Below, in pieces: positions 43,330-51,346 of a stretch of DNA of 64,000 nt. Numbering within the stretch: the first letter of the stretch is position 1; the number at the start of each line of letters is the position of its first letter. The notes under the pieces were generated by a model, which worked only from the letters and a program-made list of their open reading frames with translations, made no database searches and was not told where the DNA came from. The position numbers and the translations under genes are program-made. The DNA is from Fibrella forsythiae (GTDB lineage Bacteria; Bacteroidota; Bacteroidia; Cytophagales; Spirosomataceae): positions 1 to 64,000 of the forward strand of contig NZ_JAFMYW010000007.1 in assembly GCF_017353175.1 (NCBI RefSeq). Reading direction: 5' to 3'.

Positions 43330-44013
43330 ATGACTTTTTCAGAACGGGCTATCCGGTTTTATCTCAATCAGCATGAGCCCGACAGCCTGCCAGCGGGTGT
43401 TTCGGCAATGAACCCGTACGCCGATCCGGTGGTGAAAGACATTGTTCAACGATTTTACACCAAGTTCTACAGCGATCAGCAGCCGCGAGTGTTCATTCTG
43501 GGTATTAACCCCGGCCGGTTTGGCGCGGGGGTAACGGGCCTTTCGTTTACCACCCCACAGAATCTGGCCCGTTACTGCGGTATTCCAAACGACCTGCCGC
43601 CCACACCCGAACTGTCGAGCCGATTCATCTATAAAGTGATCGAGGCATTTGGTGGCGTCGATGCCTTTTACGGCCGTTTTTTCCTGTCGTCGCTGTATCC
43701 GTTGGCGCTGGTGAAAGACGGCAAGAACTACAATTTTTATGATGATAAAGCCACTACACAAGAGCTGTGGCCGGTGATGATCGACAGCCTGCACCAACAA
43801 CAGACGTTTGGCTGCGATAAGCGGGTGGCCATTTGTCTGGGGCGGAAAAACGAGGGTTTCCTGAAAAAGCTGAATGACGAGCAGGGATTTTTCGGACGAA
43901 TCGTCACCGTCGATCATCCCCGATACATTCTCCAGTACCGCTCGAAGTATCTGGAACAGTATGTTGATATGTACCTGCAAGTACTGACGGATTGCTTACC
44001 TGAGTCATTCTAG
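43330..44013 (+). CDS. SMUG2-like uracil-DNA glycosylase family protein (DUF4918 type)
   Basis: This 227-residue protein probably removes uracil or related damaged bases from DNA. The UDG-superfamily active-site segment is RVFILGINPGRFGAGVTG (about residues 54-71), the next block is SSRFIYKVIEAFGG with RFFLSSLYPLALVK, and the last is TVDHPRYILQYRSKY, where His fits the DNA-intercalating motif position. ATG 43330 is used over a start at 43288, since the conserved part begins FSERAIRFYLNQ. It stands alone. Confidence 0.85.
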   Translation: MTFSERAIRFYLNQHEPDSLPAGVSAMNPYADPVVKDIVQRFYTKFYSDQQPRVFILGINPGRFGAGVTGLSFTTPQNLARYCGIPNDLPPTPELSSRFIYKVIEAFGGVDAFYGRFFLSSLYPLALVKDGKNYNFYDDKATTQELWPVMIDSLHQQQTFGCDKRVAICLGRKNEGFLKKLNDEQGFFGRIVTVDHPRYILQYRSKYLEQYVDMYLQVLTDCLPESF

Positions 44014-44213
44014 TGGTAATGAGTAGCCAGAAAGGGTCATCCGGTCAACGTTGAGTTGTTCAGTTTGACTCTCTCTTTCACCGTAGTCGGTGGATGGGTG
44101 GCGGCAACGCACTTCGCTGGGCACGGCCTCTACTCTGGCAGAATTACCCGTCTTTGTTGTGCATTTATCATAAATGCGGGGTGCCGTGAACTATGCGGAC
44201 AAAATATTTCTTT

Positions 44214-44221
44214 TACCTTTG
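44214..44221 (+). promoter_or_regulatory. candidate -7 promoter box (TAnnTTTG)
   Basis: TACCTTTG matches the Bacteroidota -7 consensus. A transcript would start about 44228, run through the hairpin at 44239-44265 and lead to the TauE gene. No convincing -33 box is seen. Confidence 0.4.
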
Positions 44222-44238
44222 CGCTTCATCAGCCAACT

Positions 44239-44265
44239 AAAACGCCACAATCGCTGTGGCGTTTT
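44239..44265 (+). terminator. terminator or leader attenuator ahead of tauE
   Basis: A stem of about 11 bp (AAAACGCCACA with TGTGGCGTTTT) has a 5-base loop and ends in a T run. It lies 226-252 bases after the glycosylase stop. It lies between a TAnnTTTG box and the TauE start, so it could attenuate the sulfur genes rather than only end the previous unit. Confidence 0.7.
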
Positions 44266-44308
44266 TCATAAGAACAATACTCTATTAAGTCGATATAGTT
44301 AATACATT

Positions 44309-45376
44309 ATGCAGATCGACAATCAGGCTGAGCCTGTTTCTGAACCCGTATCCGCTGTCTCTGTTGCGCCAGCCATCGACCTCAACGGCATGTCTGTTGT
44401 CATTCAGGGTGAGCAAGCTGACCAGAAAGCCGTAGCCTTGCGAAAGGCGTACCCTGCCGCAAAAATCACGACTGCGCCACCGCCGCCTATCTGGCGGCGA
44501 CGTACCCGGACCGAGATTGCAATCTACGTTACGGCAGCTCTGTCGCTGATGATCGTGGGGCATTTGCTGTTGAGCTATTTCACACTGGATCGCATTACGG
44601 TACTGGCAACGTCTGTTCGGGTCGAACCCGAATTTTTCTATTTTCTGATGGCTGGTTTTGTGGCCCAGATGATCGACGGCGCCCTGGGCATGGCCTACGG
44701 CGTCACGGCCACAACATTTCTGATGAGCGTGGGCATCAGTCCCTTACATGCTACGGCCAGCGTACATAGCTCCGAAATTTTCACCTCGGGCGTCTCGGGC
44801 TACATGCACCTTAAGTTTGGCAACATCAACAGCAAACTGTTCAAAGCCGTCTTGATTCCTGGTGTCATCGGCGCGGCGCTGGGTGCCTGGCTCATCTCCG
44901 AATTATCATCGTTTGAGCAATATGCCAAGGCGCTACAGCCCATCATTTCGGTGTATACGGCCATTCTGGGTATCCTGATCATTCGAAAAGCGCTCGTCAA
45001 ACGGATTGTCAAAAAACCGATCAAAAACATCGGTATGCTGGCCTGGACGGGTGGCTTTCTCGACTCAATCGGTGGCGGTGGTTGGGGCCCGATCGTGAAC
45101 TCAACACTTATCGCCAGTGGGCGGCATCCGCGTTACACCATTGGCTCGGTCAACCTGGCTGAATTCTTTATATCCTTCGCTTCGTCGGTGGTATTTGCTC
45201 TCTACGTCGGCTTGGGCAATTACGGCCTGGTTATCCTGGGTCTGATACTGGGCGGCAGCATCGCGGCACCCATTGCGGCACATCTGGCACAGCGCCTTCC
45301 TGTTAAAACCATGATGGTATTGGTCGGCATCGTCGTGATCATCGTAAGTTTGCGGAAAATAATCATGTTCTTTTAA
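44309..45376 (+). CDS. tauE: TauE/SafE-family sulfite or sulfur-compound exporter
   Basis: The 355 residues have a 60-residue soluble N-terminus with an Ala/Pro-rich linker, followed by about nine membrane spans. Family features are the paired repeats AGFVAQMIDGALGMAYGVTA (about 112-131) and GGFLDSIGGGGWGPIVNSTL (about 249-268), plus ATASVHSSEIFTSGVSGYMH. It leads the methionine/cysteine biosynthesis genes, so it probably moves sulfite or another sulfur compound and prevents its build-up. A candidate leader hairpin precedes it. Confidence 0.88.
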   Translation: MQIDNQAEPVSEPVSAVSVAPAIDLNGMSVVIQGEQADQKAVALRKAYPAAKITTAPPPPIWRRRTRTEIAIYVTAALSLMIVGHLLLSYFTLDRITVLATSVRVEPEFFYFLMAGFVAQMIDGALGMAYGVTATTFLMSVGISPLHATASVHSSEIFTSGVSGYMHLKFGNINSKLFKAVLIPGVIGAALGAWLISELSSFEQYAKALQPIISVYTAILGILIIRKALVKRIVKKPIKNIGMLAWTGGFLDSIGGGGWGPIVNSTLIASGRHPRYTIGSVNLAEFFISFASSVVFALYVGLGNYGLVILGLILGGSIAAPIAAHLAQRLPVKTMMVLVGIVVIIVSLRKIIMFF

Positions 45377-45485
45377 GCCATAAAGTGGTCATTTTGCTGC
45401 GCGGACATTGATTGTCATTAAGTAGTCATCCATTGCAAAACAATAAATGGCCATAAATGACAGCGAAGCGAATGACATTTCTCCC

Positions 45486-46676
45486 ATGAAAAAACAGACC
45501 AAAGCCATACGTACCCAGACGAAAAAAACACAGTATCGGGAGCACTCGACCCCGCTGTTTTTAACGTCTAGTTTCACCTTCGAAAGTGCCGAACAGGGCA
45601 AAGAGCTCTTCGAGGAAACCATCGAAGGAAACATCTATAGCCGCTTCTCGAACCCCAACGTCACCGAGTTTGTCGACAAGGTTTGTATGCTGGAAGGCGC
45701 CGAAGAAGGCATCGCCACGGCAACAGGTATGGCGGCGGTATTTGCGTCGATGGCGGGTCTGTTAAAATCGGGTGATCACCTGGTAGCCTGTCGGGCACTA
45801 TTCGGCTCGGCGCATCAGATCATCACCCAGATCCTGAGCAAATGGGGCATCACCCACACCTACGTCGACGCGACGGCGACGGAAGCCGAGTGGGAGGCGG
45901 CCATTCAACCGAATACCAAAATGGTCTACCTGGAAACGCCCTCGAATCCCGGCCTTGAACTGGTTGATCTGGCGATGCTGGGCAGGTTGAAAGAAAAGCA
46001 CGGCTTCGTTCTGAACGTCGACAACTGCTTTGCCACCCCTATCCTGCAAACCCCACTCGACTTCGGTGCCGATCTATCTGTTCACTCGGCTACTAAATTC
46101 ATGGACGGTCAGGGCCGGGTGCTGGGCGGCATTGTGGTAGGCCGCGCCGATCTGATTGCCCCCATTCGTTTTTTTGCCCGGCATACGGGTCCTTCGATGT
46201 CGCCCTTTAACGCCTGGACATTATCGAAGAGCCTCGAGACGCTCGAATTGCGCATGGAGCGGCATTGTTCAAACGCGATGGCACTGGCCGAAGCCCTGGA
46301 GAATCATCCCGACGTGGCAACGGTGAAGTATCCGTTCCTGCCTTCTCATCCGCAACACGATCTGGCCAAATCACAGATGAGCGCGGGTGGCTCCATTGTC
46401 ACCATCGAACTGGAAGGGGGCTTTGAGCGCGTACAGGCATTCATGGAGGCGCTGGAGATTCCAACGCTCTCATCGAATCTGGGTGATTCGCGCACGATCG
46501 TGACTAACCCGAATACAACTACACATGCGAAGCTGAAACCTGACGAAAAAGCGGCGCTGGGCATTACGCCGGGCCTTATTCGTATCTCGGTTGGGCTGGA
46601 ACACATCGATGACCTGATCGCCGATTTTGAGCAGGCAGCGACCGTGAGCGCTGAGATTTTGAAAGAACGCGTATAA
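45486..46676 (+). CDS. metZ: O-succinylhomoserine sulfhydrylase-type PLP enzyme
   Basis: This enzyme joins sulfide to an activated homoserine ester to give homocysteine for methionine synthesis. The 396-residue protein shows the Cys/Met-metabolism PLP family features: YSRFSNPNVTEFVDKV, TATGMAAVFASMAGLLKSGD, YLETPSNPGLELVD, VDNCFATPILQTPLDFGADL and the PLP lysine in HSATKFMDGQGR (Lys204). The sequence fits MetZ better than cystathionine enzymes, though an O-acetylhomoserine substrate is possible. ATG 45486 is preferred to 45447. It lies 25 bases ahead of the oxidoreductase gene, in one probable operon. Confidence 0.9.
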   Translation: MKKQTKAIRTQTKKTQYREHSTPLFLTSSFTFESAEQGKELFEETIEGNIYSRFSNPNVTEFVDKVCMLEGAEEGIATATGMAAVFASMAGLLKSGDHLVACRALFGSAHQIITQILSKWGITHTYVDATATEAEWEAAIQPNTKMVYLETPSNPGLELVDLAMLGRLKEKHGFVLNVDNCFATPILQTPLDFGADLSVHSATKFMDGQGRVLGGIVVGRADLIAPIRFFARHTGPSMSPFNAWTLSKSLETLELRMERHCSNAMALAEALENHPDVATVKYPFLPSHPQHDLAKSQMSAGGSIVTIELEGGFERVQAFMEALEIPTLSSNLGDSRTIVTNPNTTTHAKLKPDEKAALGITPGLIRISVGLEHIDDLIADFEQAATVSAEILKERV

Positions 46677-46701
46677 TCACCTGATTCGCCCGCACCAGCC
46701 A

Positions 46702-47790
46702 ATGTTAACCCGCCTCACCCTCCTACTGCTCCTGATCACGCAGTTTGCCGTAGCCCAAACAGCGCCAAAGCCGCTGCGGGTTGGCATTGCGGGGTTGACG
46801 CATGCACACGTGAACACGATACTCGGTCGGCTAAAAAAAGGCGATCTTGTTTTGGTTGGCATTGCCGAAACCAATCTCGATCTGGCCGGGCGACTGGCCA
46901 AGCAATACGGGTTTGATATGGCGCTGGTTTATCCGACGATCGATGAGATGCTGACCAAAGGCAAGCCGGAAGCCGTGCTTGATTTTGGGGCCATCGCCGA
47001 TCATGTGAAAACCGTTCGGGTTTGTGCGCCGCGTGGCGTTCATGTCATGGTTGAGAAGCCGCTTGCCACGACCTATGCCGATGCCGTTCAGATGGCGGCA
47101 TTGGCCCGAAAACATAAGACGCAGTTACTGACGAATTACGAAACAACCTGGTACGGCAGTAATCACCGTGCCTATGCCGTGGCTCATACAGACAAGGCTA
47201 TCGGCGATATTCGGAAGATCGTGGTACATGATGGGCACGAAGGACCGAAAGAAATTGGCTGCAATCCGGAGTTTCTGGCCTGGCTGACAGACCCGGTCGC
47301 CAACGGAGCCGGTGCGCTGTTCGACTTTGGCTGCTATGGCGCCAACCTGTCGACCTGGCTCATGCAGGGCCAGCGACCAACGTCGGTGCGTGCGGTGACC
47401 CAGCAGATCAAGCCTGATCTGTATCCGAACGTTGATGACGAAGCGACCGTTTTACTAACGTACCCGAAGGCACAGGCCGTGATTCAGGCATCCTGGAACT
47501 GGCCATTCGGTCGCAAGGATATGGAAGTATATGGGCAAACTGGGTACGTTAACACCATCGATGGCAACCGGATGCGCGTGCGGTTAAAGGCTGACAAAGC
47601 TGAACGGCCCATGGAAGCCCCTCAAACGGAAGCTCCCGCCAGCGACCCGTTTACGTACCTGGCCCGTCTACTACGCGGTGAAACCAAACCCGACGCGCTC
47701 ACATCGCTGGAAAACAACCTGATTGTTGTCGAAATTTTAGACGCCGCCCGTCAGTCAGCCAAAACGGGTAAAGCGGTTATCTTGAAGTAG
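46702..47790 (+). CDS. exported Gfo/Idh/MocA-family oxidoreductase
   Basis: This 362-residue protein has a signal peptide (cleaved near residue 19, ITQFAVAQTAPK) and an N-terminal Rossmann fold (RVGIAGLTHAHVNTILGRLK, about 26-45). The conserved VEKPLATTYADAVQMA (about 117-132) carries the family's EKP motif. It lacks the exact GxGxxG (GIAGLTHAH is seen), which fits some secreted Bacteroidota members acting on sugars. It lies between metZ and the cysH leader gene; its position in a sulfur operon is unexplained. Confidence 0.85.
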   Translation: MLTRLTLLLLLITQFAVAQTAPKPLRVGIAGLTHAHVNTILGRLKKGDLVLVGIAETNLDLAGRLAKQYGFDMALVYPTIDEMLTKGKPEAVLDFGAIADHVKTVRVCAPRGVHVMVEKPLATTYADAVQMAALARKHKTQLLTNYETTWYGSNHRAYAVAHTDKAIGDIRKIVVHDGHEGPKEIGCNPEFLAWLTDPVANGAGALFDFGCYGANLSTWLMQGQRPTSVRAVTQQIKPDLYPNVDDEATVLLTYPKAQAVIQASWNWPFGRKDMEVYGQTGYVNTIDGNRMRVRLKADKAERPMEAPQTEAPASDPFTYLARLLRGETKPDALTSLENNLIVVEILDAARQSAKTGKAVILK

Positions 47791-47793
47791 TTT

Positions 47794-48084
47794 ATGATAG
47801 GCCCGCAAATTATACTTTGGTTGTTCCTGACTGTGCTCCCTATCAGCACATTCTTCTGGAGTTTTTTGCTGGTCTATCCGTGGCGTTATTTCAAACAGTA
47901 TGTGATTGGCCATGTAGCGCTAGTCGTTATTTATGTCGCGATATTTCGCTTATTAGTTCACTCTGAATCCGATCCAGACGGCGTTCGTTTCGCACTTTGG
48001 CTAGTCGTGGCGGGTTATAGTCATTGCTTACTGGGCACATTTGTTGCCTTTTTCAGCCGAAAGAAGTTCTTACGATACGTATGA
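47794..48084 (+). CDS. small three-span membrane protein
   Basis: This 96-residue, very hydrophobic protein has about three spans (6-26, 36-54, 64-87) separated by basic and acidic loops (YPWRYFKQY, HSESDPDGVRF) and a basic end (SRKKFLRYV). It starts 4 bases after the oxidoreductase and its stop overlaps the cysH ATG by 4 bases (ATGA). That coupling ties it to sulfate assimilation. No family is recognised. Confidence 0.75.
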   Translation: MIGPQIILWLFLTVLPISTFFWSFLLVYPWRYFKQYVIGHVALVVIYVAIFRLLVHSESDPDGVRFALWLVVAGYSHCLLGTFVAFFSRKKFLRYV

Positions 48085-48815
48085 TTACCGAATCCACCTC
48101 CCCCACCCTCGAATCACTTTCAGCCCAATTAGCAGGTCTGAATGAGGTCGACGCGCTCCGAAAACTAACGGAGCTTTTCCCCGGTCAGGTCGTTTTTTCG
48201 ACGAGCCTGGGTTACGAAGATCAGGTCATCACTGACCTTATTGCCCGAAACGAGCTACCTGTTCGGCTCTTCACGCTGGATACCGGCCGCATGTTCGGCG
48301 AGACATATTCGGTCTGGAACAAGACGCTGAGCCGCTACGGACTGCCCATCGAAACGATGTTTCCCGATCAGGCAAAGATCGAACAGCTAATGACCGCCAA
48401 AGGCCCATATAGCATGTACGAGAGTGTGGACAACCGGAAAGAATGCTGCTTTATTCGGAAGGTAGAGCCGTTGAACCGGGCACTGGCAGGCCAGAAAATA
48501 TGGATCACCGGCATCCGGGCCGAGCAGTCGAACAACCGGCACGACATGACGCAGCTGGAGTGGGACGAAGCCCATCAACTGTTCAAGTTCCACCCGTTGA
48601 TGAACTGGTCATTCGATGACGTAAAAGCCTACGTCAAAGAGCATAACGTACCGTACAACCCCCTGCACGATAAGGGGTTCGTGAGCATTGGCTGTCAGCC
48701 TTGCACCCGCGCCATTCAGCCCGGCGAAGATTTCCGCGCCGGCCGCTGGTGGTGGGAAGACAATTCGAAAAAAGAATGCGGTCTTCATACCCACGAAGAA
48801 GTTTTCAAACCGTAA
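48081..48815 (+). CDS. cysH: assimilatory APS (adenylylsulfate) reductase
   Basis: The enzyme reduces activated sulfate to sulfite using thioredoxin-type donors. The 244 residues contain the SAM-like PP-loop region (VVFSTSLGYEDQVITDLI, about 37-54) and LFTLDTGRMFGETY. The four [4Fe-4S] cysteines of the APS-using type are Cys122-Cys123 and Cys205-Cys208 (KECCFIRKVEPL, GCQPCTRA), and the catalytic Cys233 lies in ECGLH. These cysteines indicate APS, not PAPS, as substrate, which fits the absence of a CysC-type kinase nearby. ATG 48081 overlaps the upstream stop by 4 bases. Confidence 0.95.
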   Translation: MITESTSPTLESLSAQLAGLNEVDALRKLTELFPGQVVFSTSLGYEDQVITDLIARNELPVRLFTLDTGRMFGETYSVWNKTLSRYGLPIETMFPDQAKIEQLMTAKGPYSMYESVDNRKECCFIRKVEPLNRALAGQKIWITGIRAEQSNNRHDMTQLEWDEAHQLFKFHPLMNWSFDDVKAYVKEHNVPYNPLHDKGFVSIGCQPCTRAIQPGEDFRAGRWWWEDNSKKECGLHTHEEVFKP

Positions 48816-48820
48816 CATCA

Positions 48821-48924
48821 TCAGTTTACCGTTTGCTGTTTACTGTTTTCTGTTGCGCTGCTAAATCACGGATTGTGTAATCAGCAGCGCAACAGAAAAC
48901 AGTAAACAGCAAACGGTAAACTGA
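48821..48924. repeat. perfect long hairpin with 42-bp arms inside the cys operon
   Basis: The arms 48821-48862 and 48883-48924 are exact reverse complements with a 20-base loop. They consist of near-repeats of GTTTACTGTTT/GTTTGCTGTTT. It fills the gap between cysH and cysD, and a second small stem (AAAACAG/CTGTTTT) just before the cysD ATG would fold next to it. It may be an RNA processing or stability element. Confidence 0.95.
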
Positions 48925-48943
48925 AAACAGTAAGCTGTTTTTT

Positions 48944-49840
48944 ATGGATTATTTAGATCAACTCGAATCGGAAGCGATTCACATCATGCGGGAAGTGGCC
49001 GGTCAGTTTGAACGGCCTGCTTTGCTGTTTTCGGGCGGTAAAGACTCGATTACGCTCGTACATCTGGCTCGTAAAGCGTTTCGCCCCGGCAAATTTCCGT
49101 TCCCGCTCGTGCATATCGACACGGGACATAACTTTCAGGAAGCCCTTGATTTCCGTGACTGGCTGGCCGATAGCCTCGGCGAACGGCTGATTGTCAGGTA
49201 CGTTGAAGACACGATCCGTACCCGGAAATTGAAAGAGCCTACCGGCCGCAACGCCACCCGCAACGGACTGCAAACGTTCACCCTGCTGGATACCATCGAG
49301 GAGTTCGAGTTTGATGCCTGTATCGGTGGTGCCCGTCGAGATGAAGAGAAAGCACGTGCAAAAGAGCGGGTGTTCTCGGTGCGTGACGAGTTCGGTTCAT
49401 GGGACCCCAAGCGGCAACGTCCCGAGCTCTGGAACCTATACAACGGCCGGATCCACAAAGGCGAAAACGTGCGCGTGTTCCCCATCTCCAACTGGACCGA
49501 ACTCGACGTATGGAATTATATCCGTCGCGAGAACATCGCCCTGCCAAGCCTTTACTTCGCCCATGACCGCGAATTACTGCTCCGCGACGGTAAGCTGATG
49601 GCCACTGCCGGCAATGTGATTCAACAGGAAGCCGACGATGAGCGCGTAACCCGCCGGGTACGTTTCCGTACCGTTGGCGACATCTCCTGCACCGCCGCTT
49701 CTGAATCGGATGCTGATTCACTCGACGAAGTTATTGCCGAGATTCAGGCTACGCGCGTGTCTGAACGGGGCGAAACCCGCATGGACGATCAACTATCCGA
49801 AGCCGCCATGGAAGACCGCAAGAAAGGCGGTTATTTTTAA
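48944..49840 (+). CDS. cysD: sulfate adenylyltransferase small subunit (PP-loop ATPase)
   Basis: CysD, with the GTPase CysN, makes adenylylsulfate (APS) from sulfate and ATP. The 298 residues have the N-terminal PP-loop LLFSGGKDSITLVHLA (about 26-41), then FPLVHIDTGHNFQEALDFRD and ARRDEEKARAKERVFSVRDE, all strongly conserved, and a typical C-terminal end (AAMEDRKKGGYF). The TEW-type segment is FPISNWTELDVWNYIRRE. It is separated from cysN by a repeat hairpin. Confidence 0.96.
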   Translation: MDYLDQLESEAIHIMREVAGQFERPALLFSGGKDSITLVHLARKAFRPGKFPFPLVHIDTGHNFQEALDFRDWLADSLGERLIVRYVEDTIRTRKLKEPTGRNATRNGLQTFTLLDTIEEFEFDACIGGARRDEEKARAKERVFSVRDEFGSWDPKRQRPELWNLYNGRIHKGENVRVFPISNWTELDVWNYIRRENIALPSLYFAHDRELLLRDGKLMATAGNVIQQEADDERVTRRVRFRTVGDISCTAASESDADSLDEVIAEIQATRVSERGETRMDDQLSEAAMEDRKKGGYF

Positions 49841-49931
49841 AGAGTGAAAGGGAGAGAGAGTGAAAGAGTGACTGGTTAATGCCGGCACCTCCTCTCTTAC
49901 GCACTTTCACTCATTCACACTTTCACTCTTT
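49839..49931. repeat. repeat-rich intergenic hairpin with GTGAAAG/CTTTCAC arms
   Basis: The ends 49839-49850 and 49920-49931 are exact complements (AAAGAGTGAAAG). Internal copies of GTGAAAG and CTTTCAC allow more pairing. The element spans the whole gap from the cysD stop to just before the cysN TTG start, so its stem could limit CysN translation. Confidence 0.75.
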
Positions 49932-49937
49932 GACACA

Positions 49938-51188
49938 TTGGACTTACTACGTTTTATAACCTGTGGCAGCGTTGATGATGGAAAAAGCACCCTCATTGGT
50001 CGTCTGCTGTATGATTCCAAATCAATCCTGGCCGATCAGCTCGAAGCCATCGAGAAAGCCAGCAAAAGTCGGGATAATGGCGAGGTTGATCTAGCCTTGC
50101 TGACCGACGGCCTTCGCTCGGAACGCGAACAGGGAATTACCATCGACGTGGCGTACCGCTACTTCCAGACAACCGCCCGCAAGTTCATTATCGTCGATGC
50201 ACCGGGGCACATTCAGTACACCCGCAACATGGTGACCGGCGCGTCGAACTGCCAACTGGCGATTGTCCTGATCGATGCACGGCATGGTGTGGTAGAGCAG
50301 ACCCGGCGGCATTCACTCATCGCCAGCATGCTCGGTATACGGCACGTAGTGGTGGCGGTAAATAAGATGGACCTGGTCAATTTCTCAGAAGATGTTTTCT
50401 CGAATATCTGCATCCAGTACGCCGAACTAGCGCAGAAACTGACCATTCCCGATATCACGTACATCCCAATGAGCGCGCTTAACGGCGATAACGTGGTTGA
50501 TCAATCAGCGGCGATGCCGTGGTATACGGGCACAACACTGTTGAGCCACCTGGAAACGATTGAGATCGACCAGAGCGACAGCCAACTGCTTGGCCGTCTG
50601 CCGGTTCAGCTGGTCATTCGCCCTCAAACGGCTGAACTACCTGATTATCGGGGGTATGCCGGAAAAATTAACAGCGGCTCGTTCTACGTAGGTGAAGCCG
50701 TAACCGTGCTCCCATCCGGCGAAAGCTCGACCATCTCTCGGATCGAAACTAATGAACAGGATGTTCAGGTAGCGCACGTAAACCAATCGGTTATTTTGCA
50801 CCTGGCCGACAACATCGACATCAGCCGGGGTGACCTGATTGTGCCGTCGGCCAACCAGCCGGTATTAAGTCAGGATGTTGACGCGATGCTTTGCTGGATG
50901 GATACCAAAACGCTGTCGCTCGGCAGCAAGTACGTGTTACAGGTAGGTACGTCCCGCACGCGCTGTTCGGTTCGGGCCATTCCGTATCAGTTGAATATTG
51001 AGACCTATGAACAGATCGAAGGCGTTGATACATTGAAACTGAACGATCTGGCACGGGTAGTGCTGCGTACAGCTCAGCCCGTTGCTTTTGATCCCTATGG
51101 TCAAAACCGGGCCAACGGCGGAGCCATTCTGATTGACGAAACCAGTAACGTGACGGTTGGAGCACTCATGCTCCAGGGTGAAGCGTAG
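49938..51188 (+). CDS. cysN: sulfate adenylyltransferase large subunit (GTPase)
   Basis: CysN hydrolyses GTP to drive APS formation by CysD. The 416-residue EF-Tu-like protein has the P-loop GSVDDGKST (10-18), the switch 1 segment REQGITIDVAYRYFQT, DAPGHIQYTRNM and NKMDLVNF, followed by two beta-barrel domains. It lacks the APS kinase (CysC) extension found in CysNC fusions. The start is a TTG at 49938, as no in-frame ATG lies between it and the stop upstream; the protein begins LLRFITCGSVDDGK right after it. A hairpin precedes and another follows the gene. Confidence 0.95.
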   Translation: MDLLRFITCGSVDDGKSTLIGRLLYDSKSILADQLEAIEKASKSRDNGEVDLALLTDGLRSEREQGITIDVAYRYFQTTARKFIIVDAPGHIQYTRNMVTGASNCQLAIVLIDARHGVVEQTRRHSLIASMLGIRHVVVAVNKMDLVNFSEDVFSNICIQYAELAQKLTIPDITYIPMSALNGDNVVDQSAAMPWYTGTTLLSHLETIEIDQSDSQLLGRLPVQLVIRPQTAELPDYRGYAGKINSGSFYVGEAVTVLPSGESSTISRIETNEQDVQVAHVNQSVILHLADNIDISRGDLIVPSANQPVLSQDVDAMLCWMDTKTLSLGSKYVLQVGTSRTRCSVRAIPYQLNIETYEQIEGVDTLKLNDLARVVLRTAQPVAFDPYGQNRANGGAILIDETSNVTVGALMLQGEA

Positions 51189-51208
51189 CCAAATAGCATT
51201 AGAATTGT

Positions 51209-51277
51209 AAGGTACGTCCTTACTAATCGCCTCAGCAGACACAATTGACGTTGAGGCGATTAGTAAGGACGTACCTT
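51209..51277. repeat. perfect hairpin with 26-bp arms
   Basis: The arms 51209-51234 and 51252-51277 are exact reverse complements with a 17-base loop. They contain AAGGTACGTCC and thus the over-represented GGTACGT heptamer in both orientations. It lies between cysN and the converging monooxygenase gene and is probably a shared terminator. Confidence 0.9.
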
Positions 51278-51346
51278 TTCTCGTTCATAAAGCGCGGCCA
51301 CCTACGGCAATAACGAATAAGTCACACCTTGATTCTGAGCGTTTAG

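Noticed and set aside
44014-44308. SAM-type riboswitch ahead of the sulfur genes
   Set aside because: No conserved SAM riboswitch core could be recognised; only one terminator-like hairpin and a TAnnTTTG box are visible.
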